From Cyanodermella asteris (Eukaryota; Ascomycota; Lecanoromycetes; Ostropales; Stictidaceae), in contig UYJD01000007.1 of NCBI GenBank assembly GCA_900618795.1, positions 1,288,276 to 1,352,275 on the forward strand: a stretch of DNA of 64,000 nt, given 5' to 3'. Positions 34,190-46,038 of the stretch are shown in pieces. The position numbers and the translations under genes were made by a program. Position 1 is the first letter of the stretch. Every line of letters starts with the position of its first letter. The notes beneath the pieces are model-generated. The model worked only from the letters and a program-made list of their open reading frames with translations, was not told the DNA's origin and searched no databases.

Positions 34190-35452
34190 GACGCGAAGAA
34201 ACAAAGAGTCTATTATTTTTGCACAGGCGGTACTTTATGACGGTAAAGGATGCGACGAAGGTCTAATGGAAGTCTATGCATGTGACACTCACCAGGGGTG
34301 AGTCGGGGTTGAGTTTCTCAATCGCGATTGCAGCGTTCAAGCATTGCAAACACGGCGTTCGAGGTGGCTTGTCGAAGAGAGTTATACATAGTGAACCCAT
34401 GCCAGTGACCGTGTTCATATATTCCTTCCTTATCTGCCCTCGTCTCTGTGTATCTGCTGTGGATCTGAGTCAATGCATTCGTGACTTGTGCGCTCAATTC
34501 GACACAATGAGTTCTCGGTGTCATATCCAATCACCAGAAGCGCTCAGTCCTCCGATACCAAGGCGACGGAGGCGAACTCCGGTGTTTTATTGCCAGCCTT
34601 CACCAGCTTCCTGAAGTGATGCATCCTCTTCCCCTGAAGTCAAGAACAGACCCTCGTTCGATACAGAGACTTGTGTCATCCAGTACAGCCAGGTGATGTT
34701 CAGACAGACTCCATTCCATTCTGGCCGCCTTACTCTGCCCCTTCCCACATGCCAAGCCAAACAAAGTCGACTGCTAGAATTCAATAGCCGCAGGCGTACC
34801 TGGCCCGAAAGATCATCATTGCTTCACAGGTCTGTGCTGAATGGGTTCTGAATTTGCTGAGCGCAGCCGTTTCAGCAAAAACAGTCCGACTTCCACCGTT
34901 TCATCGTCCCACACTACCCTCAACGTCTTGACGTGCCCTACCTAGACTACAATGAGCTGTCATAACACAATCATCAATCGCTGATCATCGGAAGCTGGAT
35001 CCCCAGCAGAATTTTGACCTTTCGCACTTACGATCCCTTCATACTCTTCATCCAACCGAGGTCAATGCACCGGCGATAGGCACCAGATCATCCTCCAAAT
35101 TTCAGGTCCAAGCCGAGTTGCAATTCACTTGACAACTCGACATTTTCTGAGGCCAAGCGTGCATAAGGCATTCAATTTGCGCCTCGGTTTATTAGTGAGT
35201 TTTGCACTCCCCGGATTTGTGGCCGGCCGCCTGCGTCAGGCAGCAGCTGCAGCAGCGAACCCTTCTCGCCTTACAAGCTGAATCGCAGCTCAACTGACGT
35301 GGCACCGATACCTTGATTCGAATCTGGCTTGTTCACTTCACCAAGCGAAGTGCCGAGCAGAGCGTTCTATCTGCGGTTCGCCTACGGTCGACGACGGCCT
35401 CTATCAAAGAGTTTCGGAACTCTCCAGCAATCACCCCACCCCTTCCATCATC
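34190..35452. other. Intergenic, 1.26 kb, no gene seen
   Basis: Lies between two rightward genes. No convincing frame or element, apart from the C/T-rich leader just before 35453. Confidence 0.45.
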
Positions 35453-37144
35453 ATGAGCCGCAAGCGAGGTACACCTGCAAGCAACAGCGGCGCGGGAGAC
35501 GACCGCTCTCCTAAACGAAACAAGCAGGCAAATTCAAGACTGAGCATTCCAGACTCGGCAACAGGTATTGTCGTTGGTGCTAATTTGGCTTCCTCCGTAC
35601 GACACGGGGACACGGATGCCGGTGCTACAAAGGCAAAGACGAGGATTGGCATGGGCGATTTGGACTTCTCTAAGGCTGAATTCGGTGCCAAACCGTTTCA
35701 AGGTGGATCATTGGTGTCACCACGGCCCGCGCCAGCTGTCAAAACCAGGGATAGAACTAGAGACCAGACGCAGTCCAAGTCGAGATCAATCAAGGACATC
35801 TCTGCAGGCCATGGTGAGACCCAGGATCAAGGTCACGGGAAGGAGCGAGCTGAGGAGGAAGAGCAGAACTCGCTAGCGAGTCGGCGCAAAAGGAAAGCTG
35901 ATGGCGCCATGGCTCTAGGCAATGCTACCAGCAATGCAGAAGGCAACGTGCACCGCAGCGGAGGGGATGCTCTGCCCCATGACAAGAGTGTCAAACACCA
36001 GTCGGACGGGATAGACGTCGACGCGGACATGCACCAGGATGTGTCGGTTGACCCTTCGTCACCGCCAGATGATCTCTCGCATCTCACACACTTACCGCAA
36101 ACGACCCAAGAGCAGCTACGAAAATCTTACAATCTCGCCGTTATGCGCATCTCATCGTCGACACAGATCGAGCGACGGGTGAAACAATTGATCGAGCATT
36201 TATCGCGCATTGACATGCTCGACCGGAATTGCCGGGCCGGCATTGTGCTGTTGTACGCCGAGGCACGCGCTGCCAATAAGTTGATCAGCGTGGTCGAGAT
36301 CACCAAACGCCACATTGAAGGCCAGGAGCATCCTGAAAATGTGGCCAGGGGCGGGCGTGGCGGTCTGTGGTACCAGTATACCAGGCTCGACGGCAAGGTC
36401 AAGGAACAGCAAACGAAATGTGACATCGATGTTCAAGCCACGACAGAGGACAGAATATCGAGCAGCAACCTTGCCATCGGCCGAAGTGACCCTGGAAGCG
36501 TCAAGGGTCCTGGCCATGACGGCACAGTGGTGACAAAGAAAGATAGCGTGGGTATACCAGAGAAACCAGATGCGGGAGGTCTGCAAAGGCTCGACGCGCG
36601 AGCATCGGCACACGAGCAGGACGATGAAGCGGGCGTCTCAGAAGAGGACGACGAGAGCCAGGCATTTGAAAGCATGAGTGTGCCGTTTGGTGGTCGTGCC
36701 TTGCGAGTTTCAGGCTCGGGCCCTGCGCCAGACCAACAACAGCAGGACCGCGAGCATCAACAGCGGGTAGTCCGGGCAGTCCGGGCCGTGCCGGTAATGA
36801 CCATGTTCATGTCGAGGGTTCGTGTGCCCGAATTAGAGGCGGTGCTCGGGTAAGTTTTTGGTGTTGGCTCAGAGTTTGTTTTCTGTTCTTGTCATGCTTC
36901 ACGGAGGGCACTCTCCTCCTGCCTTCCTGCATCCACATGTGGAGACACCGGTTGTGAAGGTTTGTAAAGACCGGTTCGGGTCGGGACGGGGTGTCTGTGT
37001 CGGCTTTGAGTCTGTCCGTGGCAGCCCCATCAGCGGTTGGGCTGCAATGCAGTAGGCGAGCTTGGCTGACCATCAATGTCGTCCAGGGAACAAAGCAACG
37101 CACGGAGCAAAGCGGCCAAGAGCGCGCGAACAGCGGCCTCATGA
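35453..37144 (+). CDS. Alba-domain nucleic-acid-binding protein
   Basis: Predicted DNA/RNA-binding protein of the Alba superfamily, which includes RNase P/MRP-type subunits. Exon 1 (35453-36849) and exon 2 (37087-37144) join over a 237-nt intron with donor GTAAGT and branch GGCTGACC, giving 484 residues. The splice turns EAVLG-stop into EAVLGEQSNAR, matching the GEQTN ending seen in fungal members. The Alba core lies at about residues 230-310: ISSSTQIERRVKQLIEHLS, IVLLYAEARAANKLISVVEITKRHI and WYQYTRLDG. The first 220 residues are disordered with many basic and acidic patches. The C-terminal part has PVMTMFMSRVRVPELEAVL, an amphipathic segment. Extra disorder makes it much longer than archaeal Alba (~90 residues). 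Confidence 0.83.
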
Positions 37145-37699
37145 ATGAAACGCATGCAAGGTTTCGAACCCTCACGATCGAAGTTCAGGGCTGGCTTGGT
37201 AGGCAACGGCTCAGAATCTGATTCAGACATTATTCCGGAAGGCGAGGAGGCCCTTACACAGCGCGGTACCCGCATGAGCTGACTGAATCTTTAGCTGTCA
37301 CTGCACAAAGAGCAGAAACCGCGCTTCGGCGACCGAAAAGGGATTTGGTATATGCGCTGATTTTGCATCAAATGCTTTCCGTTAGTGCCGAAATCTATCT
37401 TGGTTGGCTTGAGACGATTCCAATTTGGCTCAACCAGTGAGCGATGGTCATCGACTCGCAGAAATGTTGAGTGCAGACAGGTCACACATGACGGGCCCAT
37501 TGCGTTGAACCAACGGCATGCATGAACGCAACAGTCATCCTTTCTTACATTGAACTTTTACTGCTTCATGTACATATCCCATCCGCACTGAGCGTGCACG
37601 CCAGCATGACGCCTTGGCCATCATTAATCTCGAGGTGCATCAACATGCGTCAGTGGACCACCACGGAGCTAGCGGACCTTTCAAGCTTGTCTTCTCTCC
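37145..37699. other. Intergenic between convergent genes
   Basis: About 555 bp with no gene. A tRNA-like GGTTTCGAACCC near 37161 does not belong to a cloverleaf. Confidence 0.45.
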
Positions 37700-38649
37700 T
37701 TACTTGCCCTCGGTAAACCTCAGGGCGAAGTTGACAATTATGGCGGCCAGGAGGAGAATTGCCAAGAAGGTCGGGCCATAGCGATCATCGAAACCGCCTT
37801 GCCCGCGAAGTCGGATGCTTCTGGCCCGCCAGTGATAGGTGAAGAGTGCATAGCCCATAGTAGCCAGGGCGACGATGGTGAAGAGAGCCGCGGAGACGCG
37901 GCCAACGTTGTCGCCGAAGTTCAGCAAGCCGACGGCGAGACCACCCAGGACAACGGTGAAGTTGAGCCATGATAAAAAGGTACGCTCGTTGGCGAAGAAG
38001 ACTTTTGGCTCGACGCGGGTGGGTAGGGCAACACGCTTGCCTGTAGAAAGTCAAAGGTCAGCGATGAGGCCGAAAAACAAGCATGGATGAGCAATGGTAA
38101 GATATTGGAGGCAAGGTCCAAGAATCCAGCAGCGCTGCACGAAGATTGTGATGGCGGTGTCGAAACAAGCCAGTAACCTTGCCGAAGCAGTGGGCAACAG
38201 GGGTGGAAGACGCGGGAGGATGCACACGAGTAGAGGCCCATGTTGCAGGATCTCTTCAAGGAGACGGAAATGGAGGTGAAGAGAATGGCGGCGACGGGCC
38301 GCTAGCGCGAGGCTGTTCGAGACAAGGCAAAGCGGGTTTTCAGAAGCTGTCATGGAGCTGGTGACTGAAAGCTCGAAAGGTATCTTACAAGGCGTGACCA
38401 GAGCTGCTGCTAGACGTTTGAGTCCGGCCATGCCATAGTATATGGATGGGCCCTGGATACCACGGTCCTTGGCGGAGAAATCAGGGGAGGCGAGTTGTTT
38501 CATCATGACACCAATAGCTCAAGAGACCCGCTTTGCCGGTGTAGACAGTTTGGAGGCTCGGCAAGGGGTGTGACCGGGTCGCAATACAAAAGGTAGTGAG
38601 AAGCGGTAGACGTACCTGGGGCGCTGGCCAGTAGCGGCTGAGTCGACAT
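37700..38649 (-). CDS. VTC1: Vacuolar transporter chaperone subunit 1
   Basis: Small membrane subunit of the VTC polyphosphate polymerase complex of the vacuole, also linked to microautophagy. Exon 1 (38649-38616) encodes [11 protein letters not shown] and one base; exon 2 (38040-37700) supplies [23 protein letters not shown] and three TM segments ([49 protein letters not shown]). Total 124 residues, close to yeast Vtc1 (129). The match to the family's N-terminus (MSxQPLL...PGKR) fixes both the start and the splice. The intron between the exons is 575 nt (38041-38615), ten times the usual size here. The protein-like spacing and phase make the join convincing. Confidence 0.94.
38041..38615 (-). 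other. Unusually long first intron of VTC1
   Basis: GTACGT donor and TTTCTACAG acceptor, 575 nt. On the same strand it contains an open frame of 151 codons (38506-38051) that ends just before the acceptor and has no recognisable motif. Confidence 0.75.
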
Positions 38650-38976
38650 GGCGAGATGCAGGATGTGAGGGAGAACGAATGGGAGGGGAGCCGAGTAGCT
38701 CGTACGTAGTTACAATAAACGTCGGATCGAGTTGTTTGGTGGTGTGGAAGGCGGCTGGCGGGCGAGCTCGGGCACTAGAGTTGGCGCAGCGGGAGTGTTG
38801 GGAGATGGAGGTGAAGAAAAGGCAAAGCCAGCTAGCAGATTGGATGATGATGATGATGCTGATGCTGCGTGGTAGCAGTTGGGCGTGGGTGTGCTGGCGC
38901 AGGCGACGGGCGAGGCGGGTGTTATTGGAGGAGGGGAAAATAGACAGCAGAAAGCAGCGGCGAGTTGTGTGCGGGT

Positions 38977-39000
38977 CCGTGCCCGTGCCCGTGCCTGTGC
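38977..39000 (+). repeat. CCGTGC hexamer, three copies plus one variant
   Basis: Three perfect CCGTGC units followed by CTGTGC. Confidence 0.9.
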
Positions 39001-39367
39001 GGTGTGGCGGGGAGCAAGACAGCTGGCTATTGCGTACAGACGCTGGAGCTTCAAATCAAAAATCGAAAAAGGCTGCCGCCCCGGGCCAACGATATTGCGC
39101 TCCACACTTGCTTGCAACTTCGAGCCCAACGGCGGCGCCTTGAGATTACACTTTGCAGCCCGAACGACGACGACAGCGACAGAAACCCACATTGGAACAG
39201 CAGCTAACATGGAAGCTACCTCATTCGGACGAAAATGCTGTCATGCACTCGAGCGTAAGTATGCATCGACCGGCCGGGGTCACTCGCTCTTTTGTCCGTC
39301 CTCCCGGAGCAGCAATCGACACCAGATGCTGGTCGAGCCCTGGCAGCCAAAGCGCCGGGCCTGCATC

Positions 39368-39382
39368 CTGCTGCTGCTGCTG
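39368..39382 (+). repeat. (CTG)5
   Basis: Five CTG units in intergenic sequence. Confidence 0.85.
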
Positions 39383-39409
39383 CATCGAGATGGGCAGAGG
39401 CATGGATAT

Positions 39410-39427
39410 GGAAACGGAAACGGAAAC
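39410..39427 (+). repeat. (GGAAAC)3
   Basis: Three perfect hexamer units. Confidence 0.9.
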
Positions 39428-40879
39428 GGTAGTCGAAATGGACGGGCTTGTCTGTCCTGCATCTCCCTCTGTTGACACCTCGAGGCCATGGGGCTGTGAG
39501 GCTGTGAGCTTATCTGCATTCTGCCGCCACTGCATGGAGATATGCTGCGAGGCGCTTGAGGGTGCGCGGCTTTCTGGAGAAGCACCCCTCGGACACATGA
39601 CTTGCAACCTGTCGCAACCCCAGCCTAGGTCACGCCTGATCCAGCTCGACAATCATGGCCAGACAGACTGGCGTGCGACAATAACGACATGGCCGACCAA
39701 GTCTACGGCGCCTTGCCGGTCCTTCGATCTTTGCAGAGTGGCGGACACGACGCACCGTTGCAGCAGAGGGCTTCCGCGTTCGGGCATCGTCCGCCATCGA
39801 ACTAAGACAATTGTGCTGTCGACTAAACGAAGCTGGTCAAGTGCGAGCACGGCGACCGGGATCGCAAGTGGCTTTGGGCCGGCTTGCGCTTGGGGAGCCT
39901 GGAAAGCCCGCGCCTGGGCAGAACCTGAGGGGCTTAATTGGAGCGGGGAAGCATTTCTGGCAGATCCGAGCCGGGAGATCGGCTGCGACGCTACTTGTCA
40001 AGTTCTCAGAAAAAGTGACAGAAACTGATAGTCCATCCACCCGTCTGACAGGCGGCGTAAGCTGTGATCCTGTCAGCACTCAGCAGAGCTCACGAGGCCA
40101 CGACGGCAGCTCCAAGCAACTGTCCAGTGTCCGACGACAGAGCGCAGGCATGAACCGCCAGCATTGACGGCACGTCGTGGACGATCAACCAGCCCTTGCG
40201 AGGCAGGGTAGAGACGTGTCGGACATGCCACGAAGGACGGAAATGCAGGGAGAGCAATTGACGCGGAATCTTGTGTACCAGCGAGGCGCGGCATACGTCC
40301 TTGGGGGCTTCGCAAGCAGAAAGCAAAAGAGCGCGACGCTCAATCTCCGGGACGTGTTACGCCCAGGATGTAACAGGCGACGAGGTAAGAATGATGGCGA
40401 TTGAGTAGCAGGGTGCGGGAGTAACACGTACGTAAGTAGAGGGCAGGTACAAGCTCGATCAGCATCGACGTCCTGGATCAGCAGCATCCCTGCGTACAGT
40501 ACAGCCTACGGGCTGGCGGTGCGTGCATCCGCCGATCGAGCTTCGAGGAGCACAACAATGGCCACTTGGTACCTACTGTCGTGGGCGCGCACACGAGCCT
40601 TGAAGCTCTCCTCGGCGGCGACGGGCGTGCGTGTAGGTGAAGAATGTAGCAGATTCCGTACGGACGTTGATGGTGTGAAAGCAGCGTCGCGCTAAAGGGC
40701 AAGATTGTCCATCATGACTTGCCCATTTGCCCTTCGTGCCAATCCTGGCCCGCACCGACTGGCTTGACGGGATCCCGCACCATTCCATTCGATTGACTGT
40801 CTCTTCCTCTTTTCTTCTCGACGACCTGCTATCTGACAGTACTTTACTAGAACTCTCCGCCGCCCGACTCAACTGCATC

Positions 40880-40906
40880 CTGCTGCTGCTGCTGCTGCCG
40901 CCGCCG
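40880..40906 (+). repeat. (CTG)6(CCG)3 just before the dynein light chain ATG
   Basis: Compound trinucleotide tract about 60-85 bp upstream of the start codon at 40965, so probably in the 5' leader. Confidence 0.85.
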
Positions 40907-40964
40907 CCGCCCCTGCTCTCCACTCCTCACGCTTCCAACTCATAGTGAAAGCTTACTTATCGCC

Positions 40965-41702
40965 ATGGCTTCTGCTGCCAACGGCCTCCCTCCCTCCTCA
41001 GACCCTTATAACTCCACCGTCCCCCGTCCTCTCGGCTCGACATCCACCATGGAGGACAATTTCGTACGTCGCCCTGCCACTCCTGCCCTCGTCCCGCTGC
41101 CTTGCCTGCTCGCAAGTCCCGCATTGCTGACGTTCACCAGGTCATTCGCCCGGCCGAGATCCGCCAGATCATCATCGAGGTATCCTACGTCGCCCGCTTG
41201 CTGTCTCGTGTGACCTCCTACTGACTCCCTTCCCTCCAGACGTGTCGCAGCGTCATCGGTGTCCAACGTCGTTATGAGCACCTTCAGGCTGCCGACTGGA
41301 ACTCTACCATCATCGTTCGTCCTCCCGCCCGATTCTCTCCTTGGCCGGAACCGCCATCCGCTGACCCTTTCTTTCCAGACCACCATCTTGAACCGCCTCA
41401 TGTCTGAGCTCGACCGGCAACGAGAAAGACGCTTCAAATTGATTGTCAACTCGAGCATCGCACAAGCTGTCGGGCCCCCGAACGAGACGACAGGCGAGCG
41501 GGGCACTCGTGGTCTGCACGTCGCAAACGCCGCCTACTGGGATCCGCCCTACGACGGCATGTTCAGTCACAAATACGCTGCTGACAAGGATCGCGACTTC
41601 GACGTCATTGTCAGCGTTGTGTGGCTATCGCACGACGGCTACACACAACCAGCACCCGAGCCCGAGCTCCTTGAGGGCAGACCACCCCACGTTGTCGCAT
41701 GA
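40965..41702 (+). CDS. Tctex-type dynein light chain
   Basis: Light chain of cytoplasmic dynein, which links cargo or intermediate chain. Four exons: 40965-41063, 41141-41179, 41240-41314 and 41379-41702; introns of 77, 60 and 64 nt, all phase 0 with CAG acceptors. Total 178 residues. After a ~30-residue disordered start come VIRPAEIRQIIIE, TCRSVIGVQRRYEHLQAADWNSTII, TTILNRLMSELDRQRERRFKLIVNSSIAQAVG and, after a loop, ANAAYWDPPYDGMFSHKY...DFDVIVSVVWL. This is the Tctex-1 helix-helix-strand order with the Y/W-D-x-x-x-D signature. The last 18 residues are Pro/Glu-rich and extend past the family's usual end. The insert PPNETTGERGTRGLH is also extra. Confidence 0.88.
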
Positions 41703-44700
41703 TGAGGAGTGAGAACTAGCACACATTTGCGGGGCAAAATCTACAAGAGCATGACCATCCATAAGCATACATTCTCGGTTTACATACGCCTGGGTGCGAG
41801 GACAGCATTATTGAGGAGGCGGCACTGCGGACCAAAAGAGCTTCGGCGGGTGATGGGACTAGACGACCCCAGCACGATTTGATAGACATTGTTCGGCCGA
41901 CACGTGGGAAAAGTCCAGCCCGACACATGACTTTGACAGGATAGGTTCGAGGGCGGGACCCAGCGAATGAAGAGGTATCATATTGTGTCAATCTAGCAAC
42001 GCATTTACATGGCGTTCATGGCAAGACTCAGCTTGCCCAGACCATTTGGACACGGACGTGACGGGAAACATCGCCAGGCCATGTCTGTTATAGCATGCTA
42101 AAACGGGGTTTGCGTGTGGAAAATGAAGACTGCTCTGGCAGCTGTGAACAGGGACTCGTCGCACATCAGGATGATGAGTCAGGAACACGCGTGTAAACGC
42201 ACGGGCTCGATCACAATATAACAGCCAATAGTTCTACTGTCCTATCGTGAGATTGATCTTCCTGTTGCGCCCTTGCTGCCCGCCGAGTGATTGGACTCCG
42301 ATGGCAGACCTCGGGCCACAGCCACGTGACCAGATGAAGAGGTGTCGCTGGAACAGGTGCTGCTGTGCTTCATCTATTCCAAGATGGGATCGTCGTCGGC
42401 TGCTGAGCTACTGTAGATCAAGATGACTCTATACTGCTGTCTGCAAGCTTCAAGCGCCTGATGCCATGGCTACGGTAGGCAAAATTTGCACTGACAGCGG
42501 AGCAACAGAGGATCGCTGAGTGTTGAAGTCGAGTCACGGCCAGTAAATCACATATAGAGCGAAGTCCACTGCAAGGTTGCCTAGGTTCGCAAGCCAACGA
42601 TAGGGTCACTGGGTTACTGTCGATTTGGAGTGGTGACTCTGGTGAGTTGCGAGGCGGCAAGGCTGAGGCAATAGATGTGGCCCCCACTTCTCTGCTGGCT
42701 CCATTTCCTGCTTCATAAGACGTTGCTTCGACCCCTGCCTCCTCGGGGGTCCTCGATGAATCATTATTCTGGCCGACGCTGGCTTTGACTCGTTGCTCAA
42801 TTAAGATCCTGGTGCCTGCATGGCAGAGTCGACGCCAGCAGTCAAGCACCATTTCACCATCAAAATCGACTAGTAGGTCGGCACGGTCAAGCGGCACGAG
42901 CCTGTCCCGCGCGAGAATCGGCGACAGCGTCCGGAGACTACGGTGTCAGCCCTGCAAGGAACTCACTGGCTGACAATTGCCCGATCGCGTGACACGAGAG
43001 ACGGGGGATCTTGGATATCACAGCTTGGTCCCGTCTTCAACAAGAACATTAACAGGTGGCGCCCAGCAAGTGGCGTTGCTGACGTTAGGAATCAAACCTA
43101 TGCCAAAAGCTCCAGAGCCGCAGGCACCACGATGAGGAGAATAGCGAGAACACGTTTTCTTTCGAGAATCGCGGCTCTGCGAGATCGTACGTAGGTCGTT
43201 GATTCAACCCGCTGGACCGCAGCCGGCGATTGGCTCATTGAATCTTGTCGGCTTACTCGTGAGCTGCGGAGCTCCTTTCCCCGTGCGCCGGTTTGTTCTT
43301 TTGACACTGAAAGCCCTTGTAGCTCAGTATCTCCTGTTTGGGCAAGACGTATCGGTCTGCTTCATGCCAATCAGCAGAGAAAATCACTGCTGCATGATGA
43401 GGGATTCCTCCAACCGATTCGATATCGCAAGCGCGGCCTCGTTGCCGAGCATTCGCTACTTCTACTCAGTAATAGAGATATCAGCGCAATCGTTGAGGAA
43501 CTAAGCGACCTTGGCCGTAAGGCGTGTCTAGCCAGGACAGACAAGATACACTGCCAAATCGAGTAATCCTGGACGGGTCAGGGACCTAGACGATGCTTCG
43601 GCGCGACAGCTTGAGTCCACCTTTTTACCTTCGTCTATGATGCTTTGATGCAACTGGGCCAGCCACAACCGCTGAGCACCGTTTCCCCATGTGGTGCCTG
43701 CGGCCGGCGTAGTGCGGTACGAACAATTGCAACAATCAACCAATCGCTCCCATGACTTCGGTCCGGGAGCTTTGGTTCGTTGCCGCCGTGAATAAATTGC
43801 TGACAGCCCTCATTACAGTAAGTAATTCTCACGGCCTCATGATCGATCAGTATTCGCATTGCGCATACATGTTTCCGGACAGCAAACAACATGTTCGTGG
43901 TTCGCTTCTGGACATATTGGCTGATCTGCTGCGGCAAATCACCGGGGCGACTTCCGTACTATTGTATGCTTACAATCATAGATTCTGAGCAGGGATTGAC
44001 ACTGGTTACCCGCCGAATTGAGGGACGACCACCTCTCGTATCGCATATGCTCTGGGCACCATTAGTCTTGGCGCTATGAAATCGACATGGTCTGCACAGG
44101 CAACCATCGTCCGTGTCTGCCTGCCGACACGTCGTGGGGTTGAGACGAGATGCGAGCTGCACAGCCGAAGTTATTGTCTTCCTCATACCTGGGCAAAGGT
44201 GGCAGCAATGTTATCTAGAGCTCGCCTCGTCGGGGCACGGCTTGAAAGCTCCACCATCCGCCACGGCGCCTGTGTGAGTAGGTACTTGGCATATGACATG
44301 TGGCCAACCGTCCGCTGACCAAGGATGGGGTGAGAACGTGACCAGGCAAGCCGTAGCTGCAGAAAGAAAGAAAAAATGTCTCGCCGTCATTCCGTTTGTG
44401 GCAGGGAACGCGTAGCATTGACCTGACGCACAGGTGAATGTGGTTGTTGGCTGCGGCGGTGCCCACGGACATGCAGATTTGGGTAATGCGAAACCCCGGT
44501 AGGATGGAGCTGTAAGCAAGATGCGCATGCACACACCATGCATGTCTCTGTCTGCATCCAGGATGCTGGTCAGCTGGCAGACCGGGTCGCTCGGATCAAG
44601 CACCCCGAGCCTGGTCCATCTTGAGACATTCCCATATGCAAAGCAGCATGCGATTGTATAGAATTAGGACGTTCTCTCGTTATAGTGTATTCGTCATGTT

Positions 44701-46038
44701 ACTCCTCGCACTGCTCCATTGTCTGGATTGTCATCGCAGGCACGTTCCCGGGCTCGCAAATGCCGCTACGAGTCTATACGATGGATCAAAGCCTCCAACA
44801 GGTAGGATCATCGACTGCAACCCAGATCTGGATAGACAGACTGCGGTCGGAGCGACCTCGGCGGGAAACGGGGTCTAGTACTGTAAACTTCGAGCTCCCG
44901 AGATCTGGACAAGCAGGGCGAGATCTCGGTACAACCAGGTACAGCCACACGGAACGGCCTTCTTCACGAGAGCTATTGCAGCCTTGTGGGATCGCTGAAA
45001 ATGAATCTCGCCAAGAGCTGTCAGTTGTCAAGCTGCAAGGTTGCTGGCACGATCCGGCCATTTCGTTTCGGTTGCTGCATGGAATTATGCTTCCGTGCCA
45101 TTTTCGGAGGCTTGGACGTCGGGCAGCGATAGCCTCATGCGTATTGCCCAGACCAGTGAATGCCACCGGGATGCTGTTGCGCGAGCCTCCAATTCGTCCG
45201 CGCGTCCGCGAGCTGACTGACAGTGCTGAATTGAGCCTACGGCGATGGCGATTCAAGACTCGATTGAGCTTTGAGAAGGAAGACAGACGCCAAGACGGCG
45301 CGTGACAGCATTTCCCTCCCTCTGATTTCGCCCTTCGATTCCTCCTCAACCATCCTGTCGGCGCGACCTTCGTATTGTACGCTGCAGTGCCGTGCTACAA
45401 GCAGCTTCCCTCTTCATTGACGACCTGTCGTACTCCGGAATCCAGAAGCATCCGAGTACGCTCAATCACGTTCCACCGTGCTCCGAAACGAGCCTCTCCC
45501 TCCACCCACCTTTCGCCCCATCACCTCAAATCGAAACTGCTGCCCTGGTTCGGTCAAACCAACCTGTAATTCCTCTGCCATATCCATCGTCGGTGCTGTC
45601 ACTCATGCTCAGCAGCGTTCACTACGTGCTGCTGCAAGCCAACGCGGCTGGGCCATCGACTGTCCACGCCTCCAACACCCCTTCTGTCGTCAGCCATCAC
45701 CCACTTTGACACATGACAGGTGACGCTTATCACGCTGTGGAGCAACGACCTCTTCCCACTCAAGCCTTGCACCCTTGCTAACCCGTTTTGGTCTCTTGCT
45801 CGCGAGACCGCGCCAAAGTGCAACGAAAAAAGTCCCAGCCGGATCGGCGGTCGAAGAATAGGCGACAAGTCCAGCTGCAGCTGTCAGGAGCTGCTGGAGG
45901 GAGCACTGCCAGATTACGACTTAGCAAACATCGTACACCTCGACATCCAACGGACGCGCTCGTCGATCACCTCACCTCTCTGGTTTGCCCGTCGATTCAG
46001 CCAGACATCCCCGTGTCCGCACCTTTGCCGTTTCTAGT
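41703..46038. other. Gene-poor stretch, 4.3 kb
   Basis: I find no coding frame longer than about 200 codons with protein-like composition, no RNA gene, and no terminal repeats or transposase remnant. The last 700 bp, C/T-rich, probably include the promoter and leader of the TRAPPC2L-like gene. The stretch may hide non-coding transcripts or lineage-specific small genes. Confidence 0.45.

Larger units (their letters stand above)
38650..40964. other. Divergent intergenic region, 2.3 kb, with short tandem repeats
   Basis: Lies between VTC1 (-) and the dynein light chain gene (+). No gene supported. It contains several small repeats listed separately and a GATGATGATGATGATG run near 38845. Confidence 0.5.

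Noticed and set aside
37155-37175. GGTTTCGAACCC resembling a tRNA T-arm
   Set aside because: One base too many in the loop region and no cloverleaf around it; it is downstream of the Alba gene's stop.
38051-38506. 151-codon minus-strand frame
   Set aside because: It lies entirely inside the VTC1 intron on the same strand and has no recognisable motif; recorded as part of the intron.
44685-45305. 206-codon plus-strand frame in the gene-poor stretch
   Set aside because: A minus-strand frame of similar size covers the same bases, and neither has protein-like composition or known motifs.
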